DNA from: Thiohalospira sp051746205 | Lineage (GTDB): Bacteria; Pseudomonadota; Gammaproteobacteria; Thiohalospirales; Thiohalospiraceae | Assembly (NCBI GenBank): GCA_051746205.1 | Contig: JBNJEU010000001.1 | Coordinates: 1-64,000, forward strand | Length of the DNA: 64,000 nt | Reading direction: 5' to 3' | Shown: piece after piece, positions 56,150 through 64,000 of the stretch | How positions within the stretch are numbered: position 1 is the first letter of the stretch | Layout of the letters: each line of letters starts with the position of its first letter | The notes under the pieces: model-generated | The model's database searches: none | What the model was told of the DNA's origin: nothing | What the model saw: only the letters and a program-made list of their open reading frames with translations | Translations under genes and position numbers: made by a program

Positions 56150-56416
56150 TCAGCCCGTCTCCTCGACCGTCGCCGAGGGCTCGCCGCCATCCTGAGGGGC
56201 CAGATTGAGCTTGATGTTCCGCGCCGGAACGATGGTGGAGATGGCGTGCTTGTAGACCATCTGGCTGACGGTGTTCTTCAGCAGCACGACGAATTGATCG
56301 AAGGACTCCACCTGGCCCTGCAGCTTGATGCCGTTGACCAGATAGATGGAGACCGGGATGCGCTCTTTGCGCAGGGCGTTGAGAAACGGATCCTGCAGGG
56401 CCTGTCCCTTACTCAT
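56150..56416 (-). CDS. hfq: RNA chaperone Hfq
   Basis: The 88-residue hexameric protein helps small RNAs pair with mRNAs. Sm1 is VSIYLVNGIKLQGQVESFDQ and Sm2 is VYKHAISTIVPAR; the short C-terminal tail is acidic. The start MSKGQALQDPFLN is the conserved one, with GAGGGAG upstream. It is separated from miaA by 168 bp and probably has its own promoter. Confidence 0.98.
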   Translation of the reverse strand: MSKGQALQDPFLNALRKERIPVSIYLVNGIKLQGQVESFDQFVVLLKNTVSQMVYKHAISTIVPARNIKLNLAPQDGGEPSATVEETG

Positions 56417-56584
56417 GGCTGATTGCTCCCTCTTGTAGTGAAAATTTATCAAGAATCAGAAGTGTGACTGCAAAAATGTCCCGAAAATCCGGTTCGCCAC
56501 ACAAAGGGCGCGGGCAAGTGACAACTCTCTTCCATGATTCGGCATGATCGTAGCATATTCGGCCACGGATGCACCCGTTGAAGC

Positions 56585-57526
56585 TCATTCCCCCATCAGT
56601 CGTTCGACGATGCGGGGGAACGGATCGCCGTGCTCCGGATCGATCCAGAGCACGTCCTTCTCACCCCGTAACCAGGTGAGTTGCCGTTTGGCGAACCGGC
56701 GCGTGGCCACGATCCCGCGCCGGACCATCTCGGCATGGTCATAGTGCCCTTCCAGGTACTCCCAGACCTGGCGATAGCCGACCGCCCGCAGGGCGGGAAG
56801 ATCCGGCTCCAGATCGCCCCGCCGGTGCAGTTCGGCGACCTCATCCACCAGCCCCTGTTCCAGCATGGCGTGGAAGCGCGCCTCGATGCGCCGGTGCATT
56901 TGTTCCCGATCGCCGGGGACCAATGCCACCTTGACCGGAACCTCCTGCAGCCCTTCGACGGCGTTCTCGGCGTAGAGTTCACTGGGCGTGCGCCCCTCCA
57001 CCTCGATGATCTCCAGAGCGCGCTGGATGCGCTGGGGATCGTTGGGGTGGATACGCTCCCCGGAAGCGGGATCGCGGGCCGCGAGCCGCGCGTGAAGGGC
57101 GGGCCAGCCCAGACGCTCGCCCTCCTCCATCAATCGCTCCCGAACCACGGGATCGGCACCCGGCAGGGGCGACAGGCCCCGCTCCAGCGCCCGGAAGTAG
57201 AGCAGCGTGCCGCCCACCAGCAGCGACCGCTGTCCCGCCTCCGCCAGTTCCCCCATGGCCGCCCGGGCGTCTGTGCAGAATTCTGCCGCCGAGTAGGGTT
57301 CGGCCGGATCGCGGAGATCGATCAGGCGGTGGGGTGCCCTGGCCAGAGTCGCGGCGTCCGGCTTGGCGGTCCCGATGTCCATGCCGCGGTAGACCAGGGC
57401 CGAGTCGACGCTGATGATCCCGCCGTACCCCGCCTCCGCCAGGCGCACCGCCACCTCGGTCTTGCCCGAGGCGGTGGGGCCCATGAGGAAAAGCGGGCTC
57501 GGAATGGCCTCCGGGTTCGCGGTCAA
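56585..57526 (-). CDS. miaA: tRNA dimethylallyltransferase MiaA
   Basis: The 313-residue enzyme adds the dimethylallyl group to A37 of tRNAs reading UNN codons. The P-loop is FLMGPTASGKTEVAVRLAE, followed by SVDSALVYRGMDIGTAKP and VGGTLLYFRALERGLSPLP; LERGLDP-type and KRQLTWLRGEKD motifs are conserved. Its ATG overlaps the htpG stop (ATGA). In enterics mutL precedes miaA instead. Confidence 0.96.
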   Translation of the reverse strand: MTANPEAIPSPLFLMGPTASGKTEVAVRLAEAGYGGIISVDSALVYRGMDIGTAKPDAATLARAPHRLIDLRDPAEPYSAAEFCTDARAAMGELAEAGQRSLLVGGTLLYFRALERGLSPLPGADPVVRERLMEEGERLGWPALHARLAARDPASGERIHPNDPQRIQRALEIIEVEGRTPSELYAENAVEGLQEVPVKVALVPGDREQMHRRIEARFHAMLEQGLVDEVAELHRRGDLEPDLPALRAVGYRQVWEYLEGHYDHAEMVRRGIVATRRFAKRQLTWLRGEKDVLWIDPEHGDPFPRIVERLMGE

Positions 57527-59448
57527 TCGGCCGCCCGTTCGCCCTCGCCGGCCGGATCGGCCTCCTGGAGTTCCAGCAACAGGGCGTTGAGCCGATTGAC
57601 GAACTCCGCCGGCGACTCCAGCTGCCCCCCCTCGGCCAGTTGCGCCTGGTCGAAGAGGACATGGCTCCAGTCGTCGAAACGTTGGCCCGCGGGCTCGGCG
57701 GAGAGGCGCTTGACCAGCGGGTGGTCCGGGTTCAGCTCGAGGTGGGGCGGCGTATTCGGTACCTCCTGTCCGGCGGCCTTGAGCATCCGCTCCAGGTTCG
57801 CCGACAGGGCGTTCTCGTCCGCCACCAGGCAGGCCGGAGAGTCGGTCAGACGGTGGCTGACGCGCACCGACTGCACCCGTTCACCCAGGGTCGACTTCAC
57901 CCGTTCGGTGAGATCACCGAGCTCTTCCTCGGCCGCCTTCTCCTCGGCCTCGTCCTGCTTGTCCTCCAGGTCGCCCAGGTCAAGATCGCCCTTGGCCACC
58001 GATTCCAGCGGCGTGCCGTCGTACTCGGTGAGGTGGGCCATCAGCCATTCGTCCACGCGCTCGGAGAGCAGCAGCACCTCGATGTCCTTCTTCCGGAAGA
58101 CCTCCAGGTGCGGGCTGGCCGCGGCGGCCGCGTGGCTCTCGGCAGTGATGTAGTAGATCGCCTTCTGGCCCTCCTGCATGCGCGCCTTGTAGTCGGCCAG
58201 CGATACCGTCTGCTCGGCGCCGTCGCCCTTCGTCGAGGCGAACCGCAGCAGGCCGGCGATGCGCTCGCGGTTGGCGAAGTCCTCGCCGGGACCCTCCTTC
58301 ATCACTGCGCCGAATTGCTGCCAGAAGGCGGCGTAGGTCTCCGGCTCGTCCCGCGCCATCGTCTCCAGCCGGTCCAGCAGCCGCTTCACCGCGCCGGCCT
58401 TGATGGACTCGGTGACCCGGTTGTTCTGCAGCAGTTCGCGGGAGACGTTCAACGGCAGATCGGCCGAGTCGACCACGCCGCGCACGAAGCGCAGGTAGTG
58501 CGGCAACAGCTGCTCGGTGTCCTCGAGGATGAAGACGCGGCGGACGTAGAGCTTCACCCCGTGGCGGCGCTCGCGCTCGTACAGGTCGAAGGGTGCGCGA
58601 CCGGGGATGAAGAGCAGCAGGTTGTACTCCAGCTTGCCCTCCACCTGGGCGTGGATCCACGCCAGCGGGTCCTCGAAGTCGTGGGCCACGTGCTTGTAGA
58701 AGGCCTTGTAGTCCTCTTCGCCGATCTCGTTGCGCGGCCGGGTCCACAGCGCCGAGGCCTGATTCACCGTCTCCCACTCGTCGCGATCCGGCCCCTCCTC
58801 GCCCTGCTTCGGCATGCGGATGGGCAGATCGATGTGGTCGGAGTAGGTTCGGATGATGTGGCGCAGCCGCTGACCCTCGAGGAATTCGTCCTCGCCCTCG
58901 CGCAGATGCAGGGTGACACGAGTGCCGCGCTCGGGACGCTCGATGGTCTCCAGGGTATATTCACCCTCGCCGGCGCTCTCCCAGCGCACGCCGTGCTCGG
59001 CGGTCATGCCGGCGCGGCGGGTCTCCACAACCACCTTCTCGGCCACGATGAAGGCGGAATAGAAGCCGACGCCGAACTGGCCGATGAGTTCGGCGTCCTT
59101 CGCCTGATCGCCGCTGAGGGCATCGACAAAGGCGCGCGTGCCGGAATGGGCGATGGTGCCGAGGTTCTCGACCACGTCGTCCCGGGACATGCCGATGCCG
59201 TTGTCGACGATGGTGACGGTGCGCGCTTCGGGATCGTGGTCCACCTCCACACGCAGGTCCTCGTCACCCTCGTAGAGGGCCTGGTCGGCGATGGCCTCGA
59301 AGCGCAGCTTGTCGGCCGCATCGGCGCCGTTGGAGACCAACTCGCGCAGGAAGATCTCCTTGTTGGAATAGAGCGAGTGGATCATCAGCTGCAGCAGCTG
59401 CTTCACCTCGGTCTGGAAGCTGTGGGTTTCGCGCTGTTCGGCTCCCAT
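57523..59448 (-). CDS. htpG: Chaperone protein HtpG (Hsp90)
   Basis: The 641-residue Hsp90 has a GHKL ATPase domain (KEIFLRELVSNGADAADKLR, VDHDPEARTVTIVDNGIGM, IGQFGVGFYSAFIVAE) and the middle domain (YVRRVFILEDTEQLLPHYLRFVRGVVDS). A C-terminal dimerisation domain follows. The start MGAEQRETHSFQTEVKQLLQLM is the conserved N-terminus, 23 codons inside the longest frame. A sigma32-type promoter lies upstream and miaA is coupled behind it. Confidence 0.97.
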   Translation of the reverse strand: MGAEQRETHSFQTEVKQLLQLMIHSLYSNKEIFLRELVSNGADAADKLRFEAIADQALYEGDEDLRVEVDHDPEARTVTIVDNGIGMSRDDVVENLGTIAHSGTRAFVDALSGDQAKDAELIGQFGVGFYSAFIVAEKVVVETRRAGMTAEHGVRWESAGEGEYTLETIERPERGTRVTLHLREGEDEFLEGQRLRHIIRTYSDHIDLPIRMPKQGEEGPDRDEWETVNQASALWTRPRNEIGEEDYKAFYKHVAHDFEDPLAWIHAQVEGKLEYNLLLFIPGRAPFDLYERERRHGVKLYVRRVFILEDTEQLLPHYLRFVRGVVDSADLPLNVSRELLQNNRVTESIKAGAVKRLLDRLETMARDEPETYAAFWQQFGAVMKEGPGEDFANRERIAGLLRFASTKGDGAEQTVSLADYKARMQEGQKAIYYITAESHAAAAASPHLEVFRKKDIEVLLLSERVDEWLMAHLTEYDGTPLESVAKGDLDLGDLEDKQDEAEEKAAEEELGDLTERVKSTLGERVQSVRVSHRLTDSPACLVADENALSANLERMLKAAGQEVPNTPPHLELNPDHPLVKRLSAEPAGQRFDDWSHVLFDQAQLAEGGQLESPAEFVNRLNALLLELQEADPAGEGERAAD

Positions 59449-59504
59449 GGTCTGGTTTCCCCTTGCGGTTCTGTTCGTTTGTAGGCGTTGGTGTCGGTGC
59501 CAAG

Positions 59505-59534
59505 GATGTGGGGACACCGCTCGCGTGATTCAAC
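59505..59534 (-). promoter_or_regulatory. Sigma32-type promoter of htpG
   Basis: On the minus strand GTTGAAT (59534-59528) and CCCCACATC (59513-59505) are 14 nt apart, close to CTTGAAA / CCCCATNTA. The arrangement parallels the one before dnaK. The leader to the htpG ATG is about 50 nt. Confidence 0.75.
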
Positions 59535-59620
59535 CCCCCCGCATTCTCCCCCTTGAACTCCCCGCCATTTTGGCCAACTCTGGGGGAATACCCATCCGCC
59601 TCCACGGGAGCAAACCACGC

Positions 59621-61255
59621 ATGGCCATTGTGACGGTGCAGACCACCCCCTACGACGACCAGAAGCCGGGCACCTCCGGGCTGCGCAAGCGCGTCCCGAC
59701 CTTTCAGCAACCCGGCTACCTGGAGAACTTCGTCCAGGCGATCTTCACCGCCGTGCCCGAGATCCGGGGCGGCACCCTGGTACTGGGCGGCGATGGACGC
59801 TACTACAACCGCGAGGCAGTGCAGACCATTCTGCGCATGGCCGCCGCCCACGGTGTCGGTCGCGTTCTCGTGGGCCGCGACGGCCTGCTCTCGACACCCG
59901 CAGCCTCGGCGGTGATCCGCGCCCACGGCGCCACCGGGGGCCTCATCCTCTCCGCCAGCCACAACCCCGGCGGGCCGGATGGCGACTTCGGGATCAAGTA
60001 CAACACCACCAATGGCGGTCCGGCACCGGAATCGGTGACCAACGCCATCTTCGAGGCCAGCCGGACCATCCGCGAATACGCCATCAGCGACAACGAGAGC
60101 CCGGTGGACCTGGAACGCATCGACCGCACCACCGTCGAGGAGACGCTGGTGGAGGTCATCGATCCGGTGGCCGACTACGCCGCACTGATGGAGGAACTGT
60201 TCGACTTCACCGCCATCGCCGACCTGCTGGCCGGCGATTTCCGCATGCGCTTCGACGCCATGCACGCGGTCACTGGACCCTACGCCCACGCCATCCTCGA
60301 GGACCGACTGGGCGCTCCGGAAGGCACCGTGATCAACGCCGTGCCGCTTCCCGACTTCGGCGGTGGCCATCCCGATCCGAACCTGGTCCATGCCCGTGAA
60401 CTGGTGGCCGAGGTCAACGGCCCCGACGGCCTCGACTTCGCCGCCGCCTCCGACGGCGATGGCGATCGCAACATGATTCTCGGCCGCGATTTCTTTGTGA
60501 CGCCATCGGACAGCCTCGCGGTCATCGCTGCCAACGCCCACCACGTCCCGGGGTATGCTTGCGGTCTCAAGGGCATCGCCCGTTCCATGCCCACCAGTGC
60601 CGCAGCCGACCGGGTCGCTGCGGCCCAGGGGATCCCGTGCTACGAGACCCCCACCGGCTGGAAGTTCTTCGGCAATCTGCTCGACGACAACCGCATCACC
60701 CTCTGCGGCGAGGAGAGCTTCGGCACCGGCTCCGACCACATCCGCGAGAAGGACGGCCTCTGGGCGGTGCTGTTCTGGCTCAACATCCTCGCCGCCCGGC
60801 GCACCAGTGTCGCCACCATCGTCCGCGACCACTGGGAACGCTTTGGTCGCAACGTCTACAGCCGCCACGACTACGAGGGCCTGGCGATGGCACCGGCCGC
60901 CGATCTGATGGACGCCCTGCGCGCCCGGCTGCCGGAGCTGCCGGGGCAGTCCTTCAACGGCTTCACCGTCGAGACCGCCGAAGATTTTTCCTACACCGAT
61001 CCGGTGGATGGCAGCCGCGCCGAGGGTCAGGGTATCCGTCTGGGCTTTACCGACGGTTCCCGGCTGATACTGCGCCTCTCCGGCACCGGCACCGAGGGCG
61101 CCACCCTGCGCGTCTATCTGGAGCGCTACGAGCCCGATCCGGAGGTTCTCGACCAGCCCACGGAAGTCCTGTTGGCACCGCTGGTGGAGGTCGCAGAGGC
61201 CATTGCCGGCCTCCGCGAACGGACCGGGCGCGACGCACCCGACGTTGTGACCTGA
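59621..61255 (+). CDS. pgm: Phosphoglucomutase (alpha-D-glucose phosphate-specific)
   Basis: The 544-residue enzyme interconverts glucose-1- and glucose-6-phosphate. The start TTPYDDQKPGTSGLRK is the eukaryote-like PGM1 form. The catalytic phosphoserine is S113 in SASHNPGG; the metal loop is DGDGDRN and the sugar loop is GEESFGTGSDHIREKDG. The start is the first in-frame ATG before the conserved region, with GGGAG about 9 nt upstream. It is divergent from htpG and convergent with ppsR. Confidence 0.95.
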   Translation: MAIVTVQTTPYDDQKPGTSGLRKRVPTFQQPGYLENFVQAIFTAVPEIRGGTLVLGGDGRYYNREAVQTILRMAAAHGVGRVLVGRDGLLSTPAASAVIRAHGATGGLILSASHNPGGPDGDFGIKYNTTNGGPAPESVTNAIFEASRTIREYAISDNESPVDLERIDRTTVEETLVEVIDPVADYAALMEELFDFTAIADLLAGDFRMRFDAMHAVTGPYAHAILEDRLGAPEGTVINAVPLPDFGGGHPDPNLVHARELVAEVNGPDGLDFAAASDGDGDRNMILGRDFFVTPSDSLAVIAANAHHVPGYACGLKGIARSMPTSAAADRVAAAQGIPCYETPTGWKFFGNLLDDNRITLCGEESFGTGSDHIREKDGLWAVLFWLNILAARRTSVATIVRDHWERFGRNVYSRHDYEGLAMAPAADLMDALRARLPELPGQSFNGFTVETAEDFSYTDPVDGSRAEGQGIRLGFTDGSRLILRLSGTGTEGATLRVYLERYEPDPEVLDQPTEVLLAPLVEVAEAIAGLRERTGRDAPDVVT

Positions 61256-61276
61256 TCCGGGGCCCGAACCCGGGCC

Positions 61277-62077
61277 TCAACCCAGAACGTGGGCCCGAAC
61301 AGTGGCGGCCAGCTCTTCCACCGACATGCGTGTGGCGTTGGCCATCGGGATGCCCGACTGGCGTAGCAACGCCTCCACCTGGGAGACTTCCCGCCGGCAC
61401 TGCGGCAGCGAGGCGTAGCGACTGTCGGGGCGGCGCTCCTGACGGATCGCCGCCAACCGTTGCGGTTCGATGGTCAGGCCGAAGACCTTGTCACGGTGTT
61501 CGCGCAGTACGGGGGGGAGGTGTTCAGCCTCCAGATCGTCGTCGGTGAAGGGGTAGTTGGCGGCGCGCAGGCCGTACTGCAGGGCGAGGTAGAGGCTGGT
61601 GGGTGTCTTGCCGGCGCGGGAGACCCCGGCAAGGATGACATCGGCCTGCGCATAGTTGTCGGTACTGACGCCGTCGTCATGGCCCAGGGCATAATCCACG
61701 GCACTGATCCGGCGCTGGTAGTGCTGCGCGTCACCGAGGCCATGGGAGCGGCCGACGGCGGAGTCGACCTCGTGGCCGAACAGCTGCTCCAGTGGGCCGA
61801 TGAACGGCTCGAAAAAGTCGAAGAACGGGGCGTCCAGCGTCTCCAGGATGGCCCGCACCTCGCTGTCGAGGGTGGTGCTGAAGATCACCGGAGCCCGGCC
61901 CTCCACCTCGCTCTCGCGCTGAATGCGCGCCACCACGTCGCGGGCGCGCTCCGGAGTGTTGACAAAGGGCAGCGTCCGCGAGCGGGCGCTGATCTCGGGA
62001 AAACGGGAGGTCAGTGCTCGACCGAGGGTCTCGGCCGTGATCCCGGTGCCGTCGGAGATGTAGTAGATACTGAACAT
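61277..62077 (-). CDS. ppsR: Phosphoenolpyruvate synthase regulatory protein (kinase/pyrophosphorylase)
   Basis: The 266-residue DUF299 protein switches PEP synthase off by ADP-dependent phosphorylation and on by phosphate-dependent removal. It begins MFSIYYISDGTGITAETLGRAL and has the P-loop GVSRAGKTPTSLYLAL. It is divergent from ppsA, its target. The start at MFSIYY is preferred over an upstream ATG nine codons away because it is the conserved N-terminus. Confidence 0.95.
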   Translation of the reverse strand: MFSIYYISDGTGITAETLGRALTSRFPEISARSRTLPFVNTPERARDVVARIQRESEVEGRAPVIFSTTLDSEVRAILETLDAPFFDFFEPFIGPLEQLFGHEVDSAVGRSHGLGDAQHYQRRISAVDYALGHDDGVSTDNYAQADVILAGVSRAGKTPTSLYLALQYGLRAANYPFTDDDLEAEHLPPVLREHRDKVFGLTIEPQRLAAIRQERRPDSRYASLPQCRREVSQVEALLRQSGIPMANATRMSVEELAATVRAHVLG

Positions 62078-62115
62078 CGGTTGAGTCCCTGAATTGTTAT
62101 ACACATTATACTAGA

Positions 62116-62132
62116 GTGGTATGTAGTACCAC
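62116..62132. promoter_or_regulatory. Palindrome in the ppsR-ppsA intergenic region
   Basis: GTGGTA-N5-TACCAC is a perfect palindrome between the divergent starts, flanked upstream by an AT-rich stretch with TATACT (62107-62112) that could be a -10. It is a candidate operator; the regulator is unknown. Confidence 0.4.
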
Positions 62133-62183
62133 GCGAGGCGCGTCCAGATAGCGCTTCTCATTACGCCACGAAAGGAGGTCAAC

Positions 62184-64000
62184 GTGACTGACCAGGCATA
62201 CGTGATTCGGTTCGAAGAGCTGCGAATGACCGACGTCGACAAGGTCGGCGGCAAGAACGCCTCCCTTGGAGAGATGATCAGCCAACTCGGCGGCAAGGGG
62301 GTCAGCGTCCCCGGCGGCTTCGCCACGACCGCCAGGGCCTATCGCGACTTTCTCGAGGCCAACGACCTCCGCCAGCGCATCCGCGACGTCCTTGCGGGTC
62401 TCGACAGCAATGACACTCAGCGTCTGGCCGAAGTCGGCGCCGAGATCCGCGGCTGGATCACCGACGCCCCGTTCCATCCGGAGCTCGAGGCCGCCCTGAA
62501 GAAGGCCTACAACGACATGATGGCGGAACACGACCACACCATCGAAGTAGCCGTGCGCTCGTCGGCCACCGCCGAGGACCTCCCCGACGCCTCCTTCGCT
62601 GGACAGCAGGAAACCTACCTCAACGTCAGCACCGAAGAGGACTTCATGCAGGCCATGAAGGGGGTCTATGCCTCGCTCTACAATGACCGCGCCATCTCCT
62701 ACCGGATCCATCAGGGCTTCGATCACGATGATGTGGCGCTCTCCGCCGGCGTCCAGCGCATGGTGCGAAGCGACATCGGTTCAAGCGGCGTCATCTTCAC
62801 CCTGGACACCGAATCGGGTTTCCGCGACGTGGTCTTCATCACCGGCGCATGGGGCCTCGGCGAGACGGTGGTGCAGGGCTCGGTGAACCCGGATGAATTC
62901 TATGTCCACAAGCCGACCCTGGACGCCGGCCACTACCCGATTGTCGCCCGCACTCTCGGCGAGAAGGCCATCCGTATGGTCTATCTGGAAGAGGGCACCG
63001 ACGCCGAGGGCCACGCCACCCGCACCGAGGAAACACCGAAAGCCGACCGCACCCGCTTCTGCATCAACGACGAGGATGTCGCCAGTCTCGCCCGCATGGC
63101 GGTGACCATCGAGAAGCATTACGGCCGCCCCATGGACATCGAGTGGGGCAAGGACGGCCGTGACGGTCGGCTGTTCATCCTCCAGGCGCGCCCGGAGACG
63201 GTGCGCAGTCAGGAGACCGGCCAGTCCATCCAGCGCTACGCCATGAAGGAGCGGGGTGAGGTCCTGATCACCGGTCGCGCCATCGGCGACCGCATCGGCG
63301 CCGGTCGCCTGCGGCTGGTTGAATCCCCGAAGGAGATGCACCGGGTCGAGCCCGGCGACATCCTGGTCACCGACATGACCGATCCCGACTGGGAACCGAT
63401 CATGAAGCGCGCCTCGGCCATCGTCACCAATCGCGGCGGGCGCACCTGCCACGCCGCGATCATCGCCCGCGAGCTCGGCATCCCGGCGGTGGTCGGCGCC
63501 ACCGGCGCCACCGAGGCACTGAAGGACGGCGAGATGGCCACCGTCTCCTGCGCCGAGGGCGATTCCGGCTACGTCTACAAGGGTGAGCTCGCCTTCGAGG
63601 TCAAGGACGTCAGCCTGGAAACCATGCCGGAGCTGCCGTTCAAGGTCATGATGAACGTCGGCAATCCGGAGCGCGCCTTCAGCTTCCAGTTCCTGCCCAA
63701 CGCCGGGGTCGGTCTGGCGCGACTGGAGTTCATCATCAACCGCATGATCGGCATCCATCCGAAGGCTCTGCTGAACTACGACGACCAGACCCCCGAGATC
63801 CGGGCGACCATCGACGAACGCATCGCCGGCTACGACGACGGCCCGAGTTTCTACATCGACCGTCTGGCCGAGGGCATCGGCACCCTCGCCGCCGCCTTCT
63901 GGCCGAAGCCGGTCATCGTGCGCATGTCCGACTTCAAGTCCAACGAATACGCCAACCTCGTCGGCGGCGAACGGTACGAGCCCAGTGAAGAGAACCCGAT
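62184..64000 (+). CDS. ppsA: Phosphoenolpyruvate synthase, N-terminal part
   Basis: The gene runs off the right edge with 605 codons visible. The enzyme makes PEP from pyruvate and ATP (gluconeogenesis). It begins at GTG with a strong AAAGGAGGTCAAC site. The N-terminal ATP-binding domain has GGKNASLGEM and VRSSATAEDLPDASFAGQQ, and the phospho-histidine is H423 in GGRTCHAAIIARELGIP. The C-terminal pyruvate-binding barrel has begun (MMNVGNPERAFSFQFLPNAGVGLARLEF). It is divergent from its regulator ppsR. Confidence 0.96.
   Translation, partial: MTDQAYVIRFEELRMTDVDKVGGKNASLGEMISQLGGKGVSVPGGFATTARAYRDFLEANDLRQRIRDVLAGLDSNDTQRLAEVGAEIRGWITDAPFHPELEAALKKAYNDMMAEHDHTIEVAVRSSATAEDLPDASFAGQQETYLNVSTEEDFMQAMKGVYASLYNDRAISYRIHQGFDHDDVALSAGVQRMVRSDIGSSGVIFTLDTESGFRDVVFITGAWGLGETVVQGSVNPDEFYVHKPTLDAGHYPIVARTLGEKAIRMVYLEEGTDAEGHATRTEETPKADRTRFCINDEDVASLARMAVTIEKHYGRPMDIEWGKDGRDGRLFILQARPETVRSQETGQSIQRYAMKERGEVLITGRAIGDRIGAGRLRLVESPKEMHRVEPGDILVTDMTDPDWEPIMKRASAIVTNRGGRTCHAAIIARELGIPAVVGATGATEALKDGEMATVSCAEGDSGYVYKGELAFEVKDVSLETMPELPFKVMMNVGNPERAFSFQFLPNAGVGLARLEFIINRMIGIHPKALLNYDDQTPEIRATIDERIAGYDDGPSFYIDRLAEGIGTLAAAFWPKPVIVRMSDFKSNEYANLVGGERYEPSEENP

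Noticed and set aside
61261..61276. A terminator between pgm and ppsR
   Set aside because: The GC hairpin lacks a T-run on either strand and abuts the ppsR stop; too weak to call.

Overview
The window is 64 kb of GC-rich chromosome from a gammaproteobacterium and is almost wholly housekeeping DNA. The lineage call rests on the tmRNA tag (ANDDNYALAA), PriB inside the rpsF-rpsR-rplI operon, the fur/bamE, ratA/rnfH and smpB-ssrA arrangements, and two long blocks that match the classical enterobacterial order. An hrcA-grpE-dnaK-dnaJ-dapB cluster together with GC-rich, often acidic proteins would fit the Ectothiorhodospiraceae/Chromatiales side of the class. That placement is an inference, and I cannot name a species.

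Layout. (1) 1-9980: dapB (cut by the left edge), dnaJ, dnaK, grpE and hrcA on the minus strand; nadK and recN on plus; fur (minus) divergent from bamE (plus); then rnfH and ratA. (2) 10043-12449: a sodium:neurotransmitter-symporter family transporter, smpB and the tmRNA gene with its terminator. (3) 12450-16482: a probable 31-residue membrane peptide gene, katG, a DMT-family exporter and tRNA-Ser(GCU). (4) 16610-23412: csrA, lysC, alaS, recX, recA, pncC and a PilZ protein, all minus. (5) 23519-27958: mutS and fdxA on plus, a 540-bp gap, then dsbC. (6) 27215-31219, minus: dsbC, xerD, ogt and a secreted helical-repeat protein. (7) 31251-38361: rplS-trmD-rimM-rpsP and ffh, a metallo-beta-lactamase-fold protein, then ypjD, corB and a second PilZ protein on plus. 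(8) 38358-49537: radA, nsrR, a NUDIX protein, bolA, alr, dnaB, rplI, a DUF2232 membrane protein, rpsR, priB, rpsF, rlmB and rnr. (9) 49716-59448: tRNA-Leu(CAG), then purA, hisZ, a DUF2065 protein, hflC, hflK, hflX, hfq, miaA and htpG. (10) 59621-64000: pgm, ppsR and ppsA (cut by the right edge).

How the genes work together. Protein quality control dominates: DnaK/DnaJ/GrpE with HrcA, HtpG, HflK/HflC, and SmpB-tmRNA with RNase R for ribosome rescue. Heat-shock control appears dual. A CIRCE operator lies on a sigma70-type hrcA promoter, while good sigma32-type promoters precede dnaK and htpG. Translation and its machinery (ribosomal proteins S6, S18, L9, S16 and L19, TrmD, RimM, RlmB, AlaS, Ffh, Hfq) and genome maintenance (RecA, RecX, RecN, MutS, RadA, XerD, DnaB, PriB, Ogt) account for most of the rest.

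I see no insertion sequence, prophage, CRISPR array, toxin-antitoxin pair or recognisable defence island. The most unusual signals are small and mostly non-coding: a shared palindrome at katG and at a new 31-codon membrane ORF, a roughly 134-bp foldback between ffh and rpsP, a 19-bp perfect hairpin between dnaK and dnaJ, a leader hairpin covering the rpsF ribosome-binding site, and an smpB start codon lying directly behind a -10-like hexamer.
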